Source of the DNA: Apostichopus californicus | Lineage: Eukaryota > Echinodermata > Holothuroidea > Aspidochirotida > Stichopodidae | Length of the DNA: 43,880 nt | Assembly (NCBI GenBank): GCA_020650975.1 | Contig: JAIPMN010002948.1 | Coordinates: forward strand, 1-43,880 | Direction: 5' to 3' | In this document: one piece after another, positions 22,601 to 34,012 of the stretch | Layout of the letters: each line of letters starts with the position of its first letter | How positions within the stretch are numbered: the first letter of the stretch is position 1 | Notes under the pieces: generated by a model | The model's input: the letters and a program-made list of their open reading frames with translations, nothing else | Told to the model about the DNA's origin: nothing | Database searches by the model: none | Position numbers and translations under genes: made by a program

Positions 22601-25600
22601 CCTGCTTAAAAATGTTCATGCATCCTTACTGCATAGACACCATTGCACATGGCAAGAGACAACTGTTTGCAGTGATCAAACTTTTGCTAGATTATTTTTT
22701 GGCAACATATTCTTACCTGATACTGGCCAATCCCAAGGTGCTTTGGTTCAATCTTTACAAGCTCAGCTAGAGGATTTTGAAGCCTTCTTGCGATGGAAAC
22801 TGAAAAGGAAAACACATGATTTTACAAAAATATGCAAAAAGTGAAGAAAACCTTGAAAACTTTATATCTTGATATGTCTTGATACATTTCTATACTAGAA
22901 TGAAAGTTAAGCTTGCTCTCAGGGGCACACTCAATTCAAAATGACAACTTGAATATTTATTTAGAAACTGCTATATTGACTTAAGGAATCATATGCCCCT
23001 ATGCTGAACTTCAGGACAACATAAGGCTGAGAATTTATTAAATTAAATATAAGGACTTCAATTTAAGGGTTCATAATGTTGCAAAATGGGATTTTAAGGA
23101 ACTCGTAAAATGTGAATGCAAAATTTAAATTTCAAGGTCGAATCGAAGGTAGGGAGAATTTTTTCATTGAAATGGCTTAATGCTGTAGATTATTGTTGTA
23201 TAGGTCTTGTATTTCCCACCATGACAACTAAACTTGATAAAAGATGTATTGTTTATCCTGATAAACAGGCGCGTAGCCAGGAATTTGCCAAGGGAGGGGC
23301 GAAAATGTAGGCAAACTATAAAATCCGTAGATACTGCATTGCAAACTATCTAAGCGTAGCGCCACCAAGGTTGGCGTGAAGCGTACAAGAAAATTTTGGC
23401 TGAAAATGCCTCCCAGATCGTTGGAAATGGCACTTCCCAGGCCTTGTAAGTTGCATCTTAGCATTTTCTCTTTTGAAATTACTAGCGATATCATAAAAAC
23501 ATTAAAAAAAAAAAATTAAAAATATGCTCAAGGGGGGGGGGCGGCTGCCCCTTCGCCTCCCCTTGGCTAAGCGCCTGCTGATAAAGGAGTAGAGAAACCC
23601 TACCACACTGAAAGTCATATGTTAATCGTAAGACAGCATAGAAAATCTTCTTCCATTGGAATGATATCAAAGATTTCTTATTCATGAATATATGCAAGAC
23701 TGAAGACTTGATTAAGACTAACAAATGGAAACTTTTAATCATCTTTATTCACTCGATGACTGCATCTTACCCTTAGGTCAAGCCTTGCTACAACAGCTAT
23801 GGGTAATGTTGTAAATAAAGGCTACATGTTGACGGCTGGATTGTAATATTGTAATTTATTAAACGTCGGTGGTGTGACACCAGTAAATCAGACTACATTT
23901 CGTGTGCTGTCATCTACTTCTTGTGATGTGTTACGATGTATCCATCTTAAAGGGATAACAAAGGCAAGGATCAAGCCAATTTATATTACTCAGTTATATA
24001 CCTCAAAACTATCTAATTTGATTTATTTCGTTTTTCTTGAGAAATTCTAATGAAATTGTTGTTTACTGACTGTGCTTTAGTACAGCATTTGTACGGAGAA
24101 AGTGCAACAGCTCGATTGAGTTGTTCCTCTCTGACGTCATCAAGATGGAATTTCGTGTTGCGTAATCAATGGCGGTTTACTGTGCATTGTGGTTAGGCCT
24201 TATGAGCCAGATTTCAAAGCGAGTGTATTCAGTACTATAGAAAGCGGTTAACTTAAAAATCGAATATTAGAGAGTTTTGAGGTTACTGAATCATATAAAT
24301 TGTATTTGATCCCTGCCTTCGTTATTCCTTTAATAAACTTGATGTGCAAATCTTGGAGGCTTACCTGCGCTTCTTATGTTGGGATCCAAATCCGGCATCT
24401 CTTCGATGGCTAAAGGAGACACACTGTAGATTGAAGCCCCATTCTCATTAACAATGCTGTAACACAAACAATTATTATGTTATGACAACACATTTGAGAC
24501 GAGATATAGATGTTATGATAAAAGATATGAAATCTTATATACATACCATATGATATGATGTGATGTGATTTGATATGGTATATGCCATGGTATGACATGC
24601 AATAGTACTTGATATCATCTAATGTGATGTGATATATGATATGACATTTAAGACATTTATGATATGACATTTATGATATGACATGATATGCTGCTATGTG
24701 ACTCAGTTCAGGCTAAGATCATCCCAAAGCATCTATATCCACATCAAGCCCCTTCTAATGGACTCAAATCCAAAAGCAATACCAGCCCCAAAAATATTAG
24801 GTTACAGTACAGTCAAATTTGTAATCCATCCCTTTCTCAACTCAACGAAGGCTCGTTTTTAACCCAGTGATTGGTAAAGACAGCGTGTACATACCCACAT
24901 TGAAAGACTGATCTATTGGTCAACAACCCCAAGAGTATGTGTCTTTATCCGAACTGACATCTTATCTTACACAAATCTCATCCCGCTTAGCAGGGGGAAA
25001 TTTTACAATATAACTCATGATTCAACTAACATTACCAGAAGGTCGATCAAATAGCGGACTTCTAGAAATGAACTTACCAGTAACTACAGTTCAGGGGTCT
25101 GAGTTCCCTATCCTGGAGTATTCTCGAAACGAATACTTCAGTCTCGCGGCAGGCAGTTCCATTTCCGATGGCGATGGTTTGGCACCTGATATGGAAACAA
25201 ATATAAAGACTTCCATTAATGATTTGGTTCCTTGGCTAATTTAAATAAGAAAAGATTTCTGAAAGTGAATATGGAACAACTATCTACTAATGTAAGTCAT
25301 TTTATGATTTTTCTTAATCTAACGGTCAAGTAGTGGAAAAGAGAAGTGTACTCTTTTTTTTTTGGTGATATGTAAAAAGCCTGTTCTTCAACTTTGCAGT
25401 TGCGTAACATTTTCGGCCATATTGGTACGTGGAAAGCTTAGAGTTTACTTACTTAAAGGTATAGTATACTTTTAAAGGCATTGATGACTCGCCCCAAACC
25501 GCGGTCTGAAAAAGTTAACTTTCCGTTGCTTGCAAGTGAAGTTTTCTGCTTGTCTCTTCAAAATGCAGACAGTAATGAAATGTGATACCTTGTTATCTTT

Positions 25601-28600
25601 AGCTGGACCTGAGATTTCCATCGCTGTATCGTTTGTACACTGTGCTTTGGGTATTGACCGCAGCTGTATGTACTGACTGTACACTAGTGTCTAATTACCG
25701 AAGGTAGCAAGCTGTGTGCGTATTTTCTGGGATCGATGGTGGTGTCTAACACTTCTGTTACACCTCATTCGAAACTAGGTCAGATTACCGGCATTAGACG
25801 TTTCTTTTTGCGCGAGTCTTCACACCCTTTAAGTAGGAGTGTGCATGACAGAACACTTAGAAGAAGGTAATAATTGTATACACAATACTCAAGGTAAAGT
25901 TTACTTACTTAAAGGTGGTCAGATATCTGATAAGCATAGCAGAGCTGTTGTTGGGGAAACGAAGAAAAAAGACACCAGTCTGTAGTATTTCACCTGTAAC
26001 AAGAATAAAATGAGTTAAAGATAAAAGACACCAGTCTGTAGTATTTCACATGTAACAAGAATAAAATGAGTTAAAGATAAAAGACACCAGTCTGTTATAT
26101 TTCACCTGTAACAAGAATAAAATGAGTTAAAGATAAAAGACACCAGTCTGTAGTATTTCACCCTTAACAAGAATAAAATGAGTTAAAGATAAAAGACACC
26201 AGTCTGTAGTATTTCAGTAACAAGAATAAAATGAGTTAAAGATAAAAGACACCAGTCTGTAGTATTTCACCTGTAACAAGAATAAAATGAGTTAAAGATA
26301 AAAGACACCAGTCTGTAGTATTTCANNNNNNNNNNCACCAGTCTGTAGTATTTCACCCTTAACAAGAATAAAATGAGTTAAAGATAAAAGACACCAGTCT
26401 GTAGTATTTCACCTGTAACAAGAATAAAATGAGTTAAAGATAAATGACACCAGTCTGTAGTATTTCACCTGTAACAAGAATAAAATGAGTTAAAGATAAA
26501 AGACACCAGTCTGTAGTATTTCACCTGTAACAAGAATAAAATGAGTTAAAGATAAAAGACACCAGTCTGTAGTATTTCACCTGTAACAAGAATAAAATGA
26601 GATAAAGATAAAAGACACCAGTCTGTTATATTTCACCTGTAACAAGAATAAAATGAGTTAAAGATAAAAGACACCAGTCTGTAGTATTTCACCTGTAACA
26701 AGAATAAAATGAGTTAAAGATAAAAGACACCAGTCTGTAATATTTCACCTGTAACAAGAATAAATGAGTTACATATAAAAGACACCAGTCTGTTATATTT
26801 CACCTGTAACAAGAACAAATGAGTTAAAGGTAAAAGACACCAGTCTGTAGTATTTCACCTGTAACAAGAATAAAATGAGTTAAAGATAAAAGACACCAGT
26901 CTGTAGTATTTCACCTGTAACAAGAATAAATGAGTTAAAGATAAAAGACACCAGTCTGTTATATTTCACCTGTAACAAGAACAAATGAGTTAAAGGTAAA
27001 AGACACCAGTCGGTAGTATTTCACCTGTAACAAGAATAAAATGAGTTATAGATGACCTAACTATTAATAGCAGGGGTAAAACTAAGGTATCCATGATCAG
27101 GGGATCACTTTTATATGAAAAGCAGGGTGGCCGCTCTGGTTCAAAGGTTTTCTGTGGAATCAGGGGCCACTTGCATGTAACCAGTTGACGACCGGGCTTT
27201 TCCAATTTATTATTCTTTTCTCGTGCAGAACTATCAAGCAGTAATGAGGGTAGAACATATATTAAATTTGGCAGAATTTTGTTTGTTTTTTTGTTGGTAG
27301 TTTTTGGCTATAAATATTTTGGTCAATGAGTGGTAGATTGCCTGGGCAATACTAAGCGTACTACAACAGCACGGTTGGCTCCTGACATATTTTCTCAAGG
27401 CGTCCGATGGGGCTGGAATGATTAATATAGCGGTGAGGTGGGGAGTGGGGCGCGGGAGGTGATTGTGGGATGTTACAAGGTATATTATAATGATCATTTG
27501 CAACCGTACTTTGGTATATTTGGTTACAGTACTTCAAACATCGATGTGAATCCACGTTAAGAATTGCTAGTTTCCTGATTGTTTCAATCAGACATCGAGT
27601 TTGTTTCCAGACTTACTTCTTTGAGAAATGATGGCGACTTTACAGCCGTGACTAAAGCCCGGGTCAATCGCCATGATTGTTTTCCCTAAGATCGGTGGGG
27701 ACATCAAGAGATGCTTCAAGTTGGAACCAAAGATAGCTAAGGACTCACTCTGGGCGTTCTTGGTCAGACCTGATCTGGAAGAAAAGGTAATATAATCATG
27801 AAAGATATAGGTATTGACAGATCTATACCTTGAAAAGGAAAAATGCTATATATTTCTACCAACATTGCAAATCAATGAAACCTGATTTACACTGATTTAC
27901 AAATGAAACGTAACGTTAGCTTTATGGGATACAATTTATGTTTTTTTTTTTGAGGGGAGGGTGGGGGGAAGGGGAGGGTTGGGAGGATTAAATGGTTGCT
28001 ATCTCGCTAATCAGTTATCACTAGGACCTCTCACTTAGATTGAGAGATACAAAATTAAGTGCCAATATAACATAACTTTTATCACAATAAGGCTAGGTAA
28101 GACCCAATTCAAAATGCAGCTTGAAAGCAATTCAACTCAAACGCGACTGATGAAAAGACATGGAAGACCATGGCTATTTAAGGCAATGCCCGTGATGCGC
28201 TTATCAGACTATGATCGATCAAGATTTTGCCAGTTCAGAGTGGCATCGCCTTCAGCGATGAAAGCTTGGCCTTTTCCTCATGGGCATTCAGCGGTAAGCA
28301 GTGCTTCACGACGACCTACAACCCAGTTTCAACAAAGGTAAACTTTCACATGGAAATCTTTTTGCACGTGACCTCAACGACCATTGGCTGTCAGCAGAGA
28401 ACAGATGTGTGTGCTAAATCTGTAATTCAATGTATGGGGGGGGGGGGTGTCAGCTTTGAGGCAATGGGTCTTGACAATTATAAAAAAATATGGTCATGAC
28501 AGTTGAGTTGAGCTGTATTCAGTTGGGGCATTGTCTTGCTTAGAGAAGATTACCGATACATTATTTTTCTAGATAACAAAGTTACCTGATTTCACGAATC

Positions 28601-31600
28601 AGACGTGGTAACAAGAGTCTCTCGTAGACGTCCAAGAAAGTGGCTTTCCATAGCTTGTACTCGTCCATAGTGGCCTCGCGAGGGGTCCACTTTCTCACGA
28701 TGAAACTGTCAAATCTTCGGACCGCTCTGTCGGGGAATGTCACCTTCACTGACATTACGCCATTTTTCTCGGCTCGGTTGATGGCAAGGACCTTCGCAAA
28801 TTGACAGTATAGTAATAGGGGGTTAAAAAAGTGACTTTAACAGTAGCTGGTTGTGTTGCTATGGTAACTTCTCTCGTCATCAAACATGCTTAGACAGAAA
28901 CACTGCCATTGTAAGAATGTTGCATAAGATGTTTGAAAATTGGACTGCGATGACCAATATCGTTGGTCTTACATGATACCTTGAAGTATAGACGATAAAT
29001 GAAACCCATATATACCTTTCCGAAATGGTTGTTAACCAGACGTTCTCAATTAATTGTCTACGAGAGCCAGTGTAAAACATTGGAAGAAGCAATTTCAAGA
29101 TGGAATCAAATCTCGCTAACCTTAGACTGAGAAATGAGCAGGGTAATATTGTACAGTACTCAAACCTACGACCATATTGGTCAATGTTCTTCCACTGGCC
29201 GGATTGAAAACTTTTGACAGCCATAGTTTTTGCAGCCTATCGACAACTTTTGCATTAGATCCACTTAACCCCAGGTGTGGGGGGGGATGGTGTTATTTGT
29301 ATATAATTATTTCCAAATCCAGATTACCATTGCTATTTGTTTTATCTAACGAAGAGGGGTCTACCACCTTAACGAGCTTGTAGTAGCTTTCTGGTAGAAC
29401 TCCTGAACCATTCTTTCTTATCTTATTGTTATCATTTTGCATTGGTATTCTGTTTCAAATAAAGTTCGAGTCAATACAGATAACGAACAACCTTCAGTGT
29501 GGCTTACGTGAAAAGATTGGATATCTCTCAGAGGGAAAAATTTTCTTCTGAAGTACACATCAAAATTTTCTGAGAGAGAAGCATGGGATTCTGAGGCAGT
29601 CTTGGCTTTCTTCGGGTCTTTTTCATTTTTGTCTAATCTTACTTTTGCCGGTGTGACTACGATCACTGACTCACGATCTGTTGATCTGTGAGCAGAAGAA
29701 AAAGATAAGCATATCTAATCCTTTCTTACAAGTTTTCTTTTACAGTATCCTCAAGGTCCAAATAAAAGATTGGAAGGTGAGGCTTGTACGTTGAGAGAGT
29801 ACTGGTAAAGCTCTACACCAAGTTTTGGTATAAGCTTAAAAGCTCTGTAAAATTTTAGGGCAAAGAGCTTGCAAACTAAGAGAAACTCTACAGAGCTAAT
29901 GTCGACCGTTGTTGTCCATCATTTTTTTTGCGCTCTTTAATAAACAACTTTCCACATCAAGCTGATTTTAAGTGTAGAGCAATTAACATTCAATTAATAT
30001 TCATCACAAATCTAGATCCTACAGTCTGAATAGACCCAGCACTTGTTCGGTCATAACAGAAAAAAACCAAAAAAAAAACCCAAAACACAACCTTGGCATT
30101 TGACTGATATTTGGAAATGGATTATGAACAAATTATTGTTATTAGGTAGATAATTAATTTATGAAAATAATGTTACTTACATCTCCTTAAGTTGCTCTAA
30201 AGTTTCCTTGTCACTGGCAATGATCTCAGCGATAATGTGCATGATACCATTCTGTACCGCAGTTACATCTTCTTTCCCTAGAGAGGTGATATTTGCAGTA
30301 GTGTAAAAGAGTGTTTTCCTTTTATTACATAAAACAGTGGCATGCCTCACTGGTCATTATGATGAAGCAAACATATATACATGTGTGGCTCCTCTTTTGC
30401 TCATGAGTATAAATGTAGGGAGCAATTACGTTTAAGGTTCTCTCTCTCTCTATGTAGGACTATGCTCTGCCTCTTATGTTACCAAAATTAAGAAGTCTGG
30501 AACTATTATATTGAGAGGTGTTCCTATTTCTTTTCTATGTGGTTGTTCCAACCGTAGACGGAGGTCACCGTGTAAACCATGATACGGTAGGACCATCAGA
30601 TAAGGGGGCAGATTAGGGGCCAGTTCACCAGTGCAGCAAAGTCCCCACATTATGCTGAGGCTTTCATTCAGCAAATTTTGTTTAACTTAGGTTAATAGAC
30701 TGTTTGAACTGTATACCTTATTCGACAAGCAGAAAGCAATCATAAGTTCATGGCATTCTACATCAACATTTCGATATAGTTCCCTTTTCCATCTTCCAAA
30801 AACAAAAACGATTCTTATTTAAGGTTGTTTTAGCTAGCGTGTATAATCCCTTCCCTCCTCCCCTTCTCCTTCCCTCCTGTGTTCCTTTCTAAACTGAAAG
30901 TTTTCTGTTGTTGTTGCTGTTGCTGAAATGGTAGTACTGACTTTCCAAAAAAATCCCTGAACACAAGGGAATTAAACCATCAGAGAAAAATTTCAGAAAA
31001 AATTTCAGAAAAGGTACATTATCAGAGAGATTCAACTGATTTGTTAATACCTTTGGTTTTTGTATCTACAAGGAGTTTAAAGTTCATCCGTCCACCTTTC
31101 ATGAATTTCTTTGCTGCATCTTCTAAACCGGAGGCCTTAGCTCTCTCTGCAAGGGACTTCTTACTGGCAGGTTTGAATGGTGAAAACTGGCACAAGAAAG
31201 AAACAGGCAAAGATAAAAAAATGTGTCAAAATTTATACACTTTTATTACTTTGTGTGTTTTTATGAATACTTTCCATGGGTCACCAGAACACAATAACCG
31301 CTATTCTCTATTCCACTGATCTCTATAATTATGTTTCGATGATAAAGGCAACTTCACTGAGGCACTTTGTGATAATGAAAAAAGCTGCAGCATCAGCAAA
31401 ACCCCTTGCAGCAAGGCTGAATCAATATTATCAAACAATAGAGATATTCTGCACAGACCTGCAGTGCATATTGTGTGAAACTGCAAGGCCTATTGTCTGA
31501 AACTGCACAGCCCAAAAGGCTACACAAAAGACTATCTTACACAGAGCCTGGCTGCAGCCTCTTCAGCATTCTACTTTTGACACCATGCCTAAATGGAACT

Positions 31601-32734
31601 AGACAATTGGAACTATTTTTACGTATGAAAGATCATCCATCAGAACAGTATCATCCAGACCAAACTGATGTTCTTTACTGTTTCAGATGGCATGTTTTCA
31701 AATTATGTGTTTGTAAAGATACATTCCCCAAAACAAACCTGGAATATGAGTGTATTTAAGCATGATATTAATCCTCCACCATCCCTACCCCTCCTCCCTT
31801 CCCTCACCTATTCAACAACATCATAAAACATCTCAACTTACCACACATTCAATTTCAGAGACAGTGGTTGTTCTCTGAAGATCTCTTAGAATGATTGATG
31901 TTAACTTCCCTTTGGCCTGTATCTGTTTTGCGACATATGCTGCCTTTGCTTGAACATCTCTGAGTAAATAATATTAAAGGGAAGATAAAGAACAGGGATA
32001 ACCTGGTTGTACTATAAAATTTATTCTAAGTCAACAGTTGATCAGATGCAGTGAAGAACAGGACAACGTCTAATGATCAACAACTGACAATCTCAACAAT
32101 TCTTGAAGATAAATATTGTGAAATTTAAAAAAGAGAGGAACTTATGTTGGACAAACTGCAATTTCAATGTGTCTGATCACTGCTTTAGTATGTATGTACA
32201 CTATGAATGACAGTAATGTCCCATATGGGCCAAGTAGTTGAGAATAGTCAATACATCTACAGTGTAGTAAATTGATATTAATATTAATTTTAGAAAAAAT
32301 AAAAAAATGGAAAACCTAAAGCTGTCGATAGTATACGCTGTGATATGGATGAGGCCCAAGGTCATAAGTTACGTATTGCTCAAATTTCAGACAATTTTGA
32401 TGCAAACATGATTCTGCAGCTTTTGACTTCAAATCATCAAATGAGAAACATAACACACACTGGTTATAACAGTGCAGGTTTTTGCTTACTTCAGTTCTTG
32501 TAGCAAGCGAGCTACATCCCTCAGTTTTTCCACTTCCATGTTGTTGGACTGTTGTCGCCGATACCGAGCAATGAACGGGATGGTCTGTGCCATCTCTAAC
32601 ATGTCTATGGTATTTTTAACTGCAATTCTGTCAAGATCTGTTTCCTCTGCAATCACATCTGCTATCTCCCATTCGACTTGGAAAGGTTTCGATTCGGTTA
32701 TGAGGGTCTTGGATGACCCAGCGACAGAGGTCAT
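16655..32734 (-). CDS. SRBD1: S1 RNA-binding domain protein 1 (Tex-like), complete
   Basis: Animal relative of bacterial Tex; predicted to bind nucleic acid, cellular role poorly known. Seventeen coding exons: 32734-32490, 31959-31842, 31186-31051, 30277-30181, 29685-29508, 28791-28586, 27774-27617, 25993-25909, 25185-25078, 24456-24365, 22799-22717, 21589-21483, 20727-20533, 20198-20079, 18743-18658, 18412-18314, 16926-16655. All join in phase to 794 codons plus stop. Order: Tex N-terminal helices (IPFIARYRR about 52; [16 protein letters not shown] about 132), YqgF/RNase H-like domain ([15 protein letters not shown] 362-376; [13 protein letters not shown] 412-424), [15 protein letters not shown], helix-hairpin-helix pair ([13 protein letters not shown] 540; [16 protein letters not shown] 571), C-terminal S1 domain (722-794, [17 protein letters not shown]). 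Human SRBD1 is about 995 residues, the excess being N-terminal. The Met at 32734 follows a 3' splice site by 8 nt, so an upstream coding exon is possible. Introns are repeat-rich. Confidence 0.93.
19506..20027 (+). mobile_element. hAT element remnant, copy 2
   Basis: Ends CAGGGGTTCCCTAAG and CTTTATCC..-side AAGTTAGGGAAACCCTG form the same hAT-type inverted repeat as copy 1. The flanks CTTTATAT (19498-19505) and CTTTTTAT (20028-20035) match at 7 of 8 positions, fitting the 8-bp hAT duplication. Inside is about 220 bp absent from copy 1 that encodes the decayed end of a transposase (19655-19790), followed by AATAAA near 19841. It lies in an SRBD1 intron, opposite in sense to the host gene. Confidence 0.8.
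19655..19790 (+). pseudogene. Decayed hAT transposase C-terminus
   Basis: The plus strand reads [20 protein letters not shown] in one frame, then [14 protein letters not shown] and a stop in another frame. Together they resemble the extreme C-terminus of animal hAT transposases of the SCAND3/ZBED5 kind, where a short LRLALS-type helix is followed by a basic RIKxLxxxKQxQxSH tail. A frameshift around 19731-19740 breaks it and no upstream catalytic region is present, so it is a fossil. The assignment rests on remembered family sequence; no search was run. Confidence 0.6.
21918..21985 (-). repeat. tRNA-like sequence (tRNA-derived SINE head or pseudo-tRNA)
   Basis: The minus strand has an A-box-like TTAGCTCAGTCGTTAATGCC, an anticodon-stem-like CCTT..AAGG hairpin and a B-box-like CGGTTCGAGTC, in tRNA order and spacing over about 68 nt. 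The ends GGAGTG and CACTCC pair like an acceptor stem. The D stem is poor, the T stem does not close and the anticodon loop seems 8 nt, so it is probably not a working tRNA. It lies in an SRBD1 intron. A 15-bp GTGTTGGCTATCAC repeat of three units abuts it at about 21986-22031. Confidence 0.55.
21986..22031. repeat. Three-unit GTGTTGGCTATCA repeat
   Basis: Three units of about 14-15 bp (GTGTTGGCTATCAC, ATGTTGGCTATCA, AGTGTTGGCTATCAC) directly abut the tRNA-like segment. A simple tail beside a tRNA-derived head is common in SINEs, so it may be the tail of the same element. Confidence 0.6.
23266..23577. mobile_element. hAT MITE with perfect 8-bp TSD
   Basis: A 312-bp element begins CAGGCGCGTAGCCA and ends TGGCTAAGCGCCTG, an inverted repeat with two or three mismatches. 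It is flanked by an exact direct duplication CTGATAAA (23258-23265 and 23578-23585). The CAGGCG start and 8-bp duplication fit the hAT superfamily. No transposase coding is present. It lies in the SRBD1 intron between the exons at 24456-24365 and 22799-22717 and contains a G-run at 23532-23540. Confidence 0.85.
24501..24700. repeat. Degenerate GATATGAT/GATGTGAT satellite
   Basis: An AT-rich tract made of variants of GATATGAT, GATGTGAT and GACATTTAT, irregularly spaced, just upstream (in gene sense) of the 3' splice site of the exon at 24456-24365. It looks like an old microsatellite; the open frame on the minus strand is a by-product of the repetition. Confidence 0.6.
25472..25832. mobile_element. 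TTAA-flanked MITE, copy 2
   Basis: A 361-bp copy of the element at 2568-2931, again exactly bounded by TTAA and with the same imperfect inverted ends (AGGCATTGATGACTCG; CGAGTCTTCACACCCT). It lies in the SRBD1 intron between exons 25993-25909 and 25185-25078, only about 77 bp downstream of a 5' splice site. It lacks a few bases relative to copy 1 near 25504, so both are old insertions. Confidence 0.7.
25973..27045. repeat. 56-bp tandem array copying an SRBD1 3' splice site, about 20 units
   Basis: Units start (CACCAGTCTG) at about 25973, 26029, 26085, 26141, 26197, 26250, 26306, gap, 26336, 26392, 26448, 26504, 26560, 26616, 26672, 26728, 26783, 26838, 26894, 26949 and 27003. The period is 56 bp, with some 53-55-bp variants. 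On the minus strand each unit holds TTGTTACAG followed by GTGAAATACTACAGACTGGTG, the 3' splice site and first bases of the SRBD1 exon at 25993-25909. Only the 25973 unit runs on into the full exon. A 10-N gap interrupts the array, so true copy number is unknown. Confidence 0.95.
26326..26335. other. Assembly gap (10 N)
   Basis: Ten N bases replace part of a unit in the 56-bp array; the flanking units are out of register by about 30 bp instead of 56, so sequence has been lost or collapsed here. Confidence 0.99.
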
Positions 32735-34012
32735 TTTGAAATCTGTAGAAGCAGAAGAAAACTAAATCAGTGAACCAATGTCTTACAAGCTTCATCAGTA
32801 ATATACCGCCTAATTTTTTCGAATATTACGCATCTTCCAATAACATGACCTTGAAATGGAGTCTATTTGGTTTTGCATTGAAAGATTGTAATCAAGCTGA
32901 CCACCCAAACTCCTCACCATGGGAACAGGACTTATATCACTTGATCCCATTTTTATACAAATATTTTAAGAGGAATTGCCCTGAAACTTTGGTGTGAAAA
33001 CGATGTGTTCCGTTTTTTCTGGATTTAGTTTCAAACAATTTGCCTGCATACAATTGATTACATCAGTGAAAGGCATGCTTGAAGCTTTAATGAAGCATTG
33101 TCCCACAATTTTGATGATCCACAATCCAAATACAATTAGGCCTAGTTATCATCTTGTTACTAAATACAGTTGATCTGAAAATAGCCTAATACAGTACTCA
33201 CTCAGTAGACCACATTCAATTTGCACCTATATTTGCATAGGCTTTATGAAGATTTCATAAAATAACAATAGGCTTATTCGCTCTTATGCCTTGTTAGTGA
33301 GTAACACCATGCAAGATAGATGTTGCACTTAGTTACAGATTAGGCCTTCTCTAATGGCCAAAGCCTAACTGCATAATGATTTGAATTTCGCGCCACTGGT
33401 ATCAGTACATAGTACATGTACTGTCTGCTCACACTGTCACAGCTCAGTTAACAATACAAACGGTACAATATGGTACAATATCTGGTTGTCCATCTATCAC
33501 AAAAAAATCTAAGCTTGAATCATTTGAACTAGTGCTTTAACTTGACCTAGGCTATAGAAATAACCGTAAAGCTTCAATTTCAAATGAGTTCAATTAGGCC
33601 TAAGTGAATTAACACAATAACAATACTAACACTTGCTAGTGCTATTGTTTGACCGTGTTACCAAACGTTACTTTATGAAGCGCTGGTAAGGCTATATTTA
33701 AATACCTCTCATTAAATGATAATCTTTTGTGGAGAGGAATATGAAACGCAAAAGTCAGAATTTATCCTGACTGTTACGATACTATAAGTAAGACAATTTT
33801 AGAAAGAAACGTCATCTAATCAACACGAAAATGTGATTATTGCATTCTATTAAAATGCTAGATCTAGCATATTTACTAAGAACCGCTTAGGGTTCTACAT
33901 ACAGCACTTGCAAGTTGTAGGCAAATTCAAGTGTTGAATTTTGTAGTTAGTTCCTGTTGTTCGGTTGTAACTACGGCGAGTTCCAGTTAATTTTCTTATC
34001 ACTGTGCCCACA
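32735..34012. promoter_or_regulatory. Head-to-head intergenic region SRBD1 / MMTAG2
   Basis: The SRBD1 start codon (minus) and MMTAG2 start codon (plus) are 1.28 kb apart with divergent orientation. A 3' splice site lies immediately before the SRBD1 ATG (TTCTACAG at about 32743-32750 on the minus strand), so at least one non-coding or short coding SRBD1 exon must lie within this interval. A shared promoter near 33900-34000 is plausible. No TATA box or other defined motif stands out; the stretch is rich in TAGGCCTA-like words. No coding exon recognised. Confidence 0.45.

Noticed and set aside
25973..27045. CRISPR-like appearance of the regular 56-bp repeats
   Set aside because: Units are directly contiguous with no unique spacers and lie in an animal intron; it is a minisatellite.
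28880..29224. 114-codon minus-strand open frame in an SRBD1 intron
   Set aside because: Not needed to join the flanking exons in phase and shows no family similarity.
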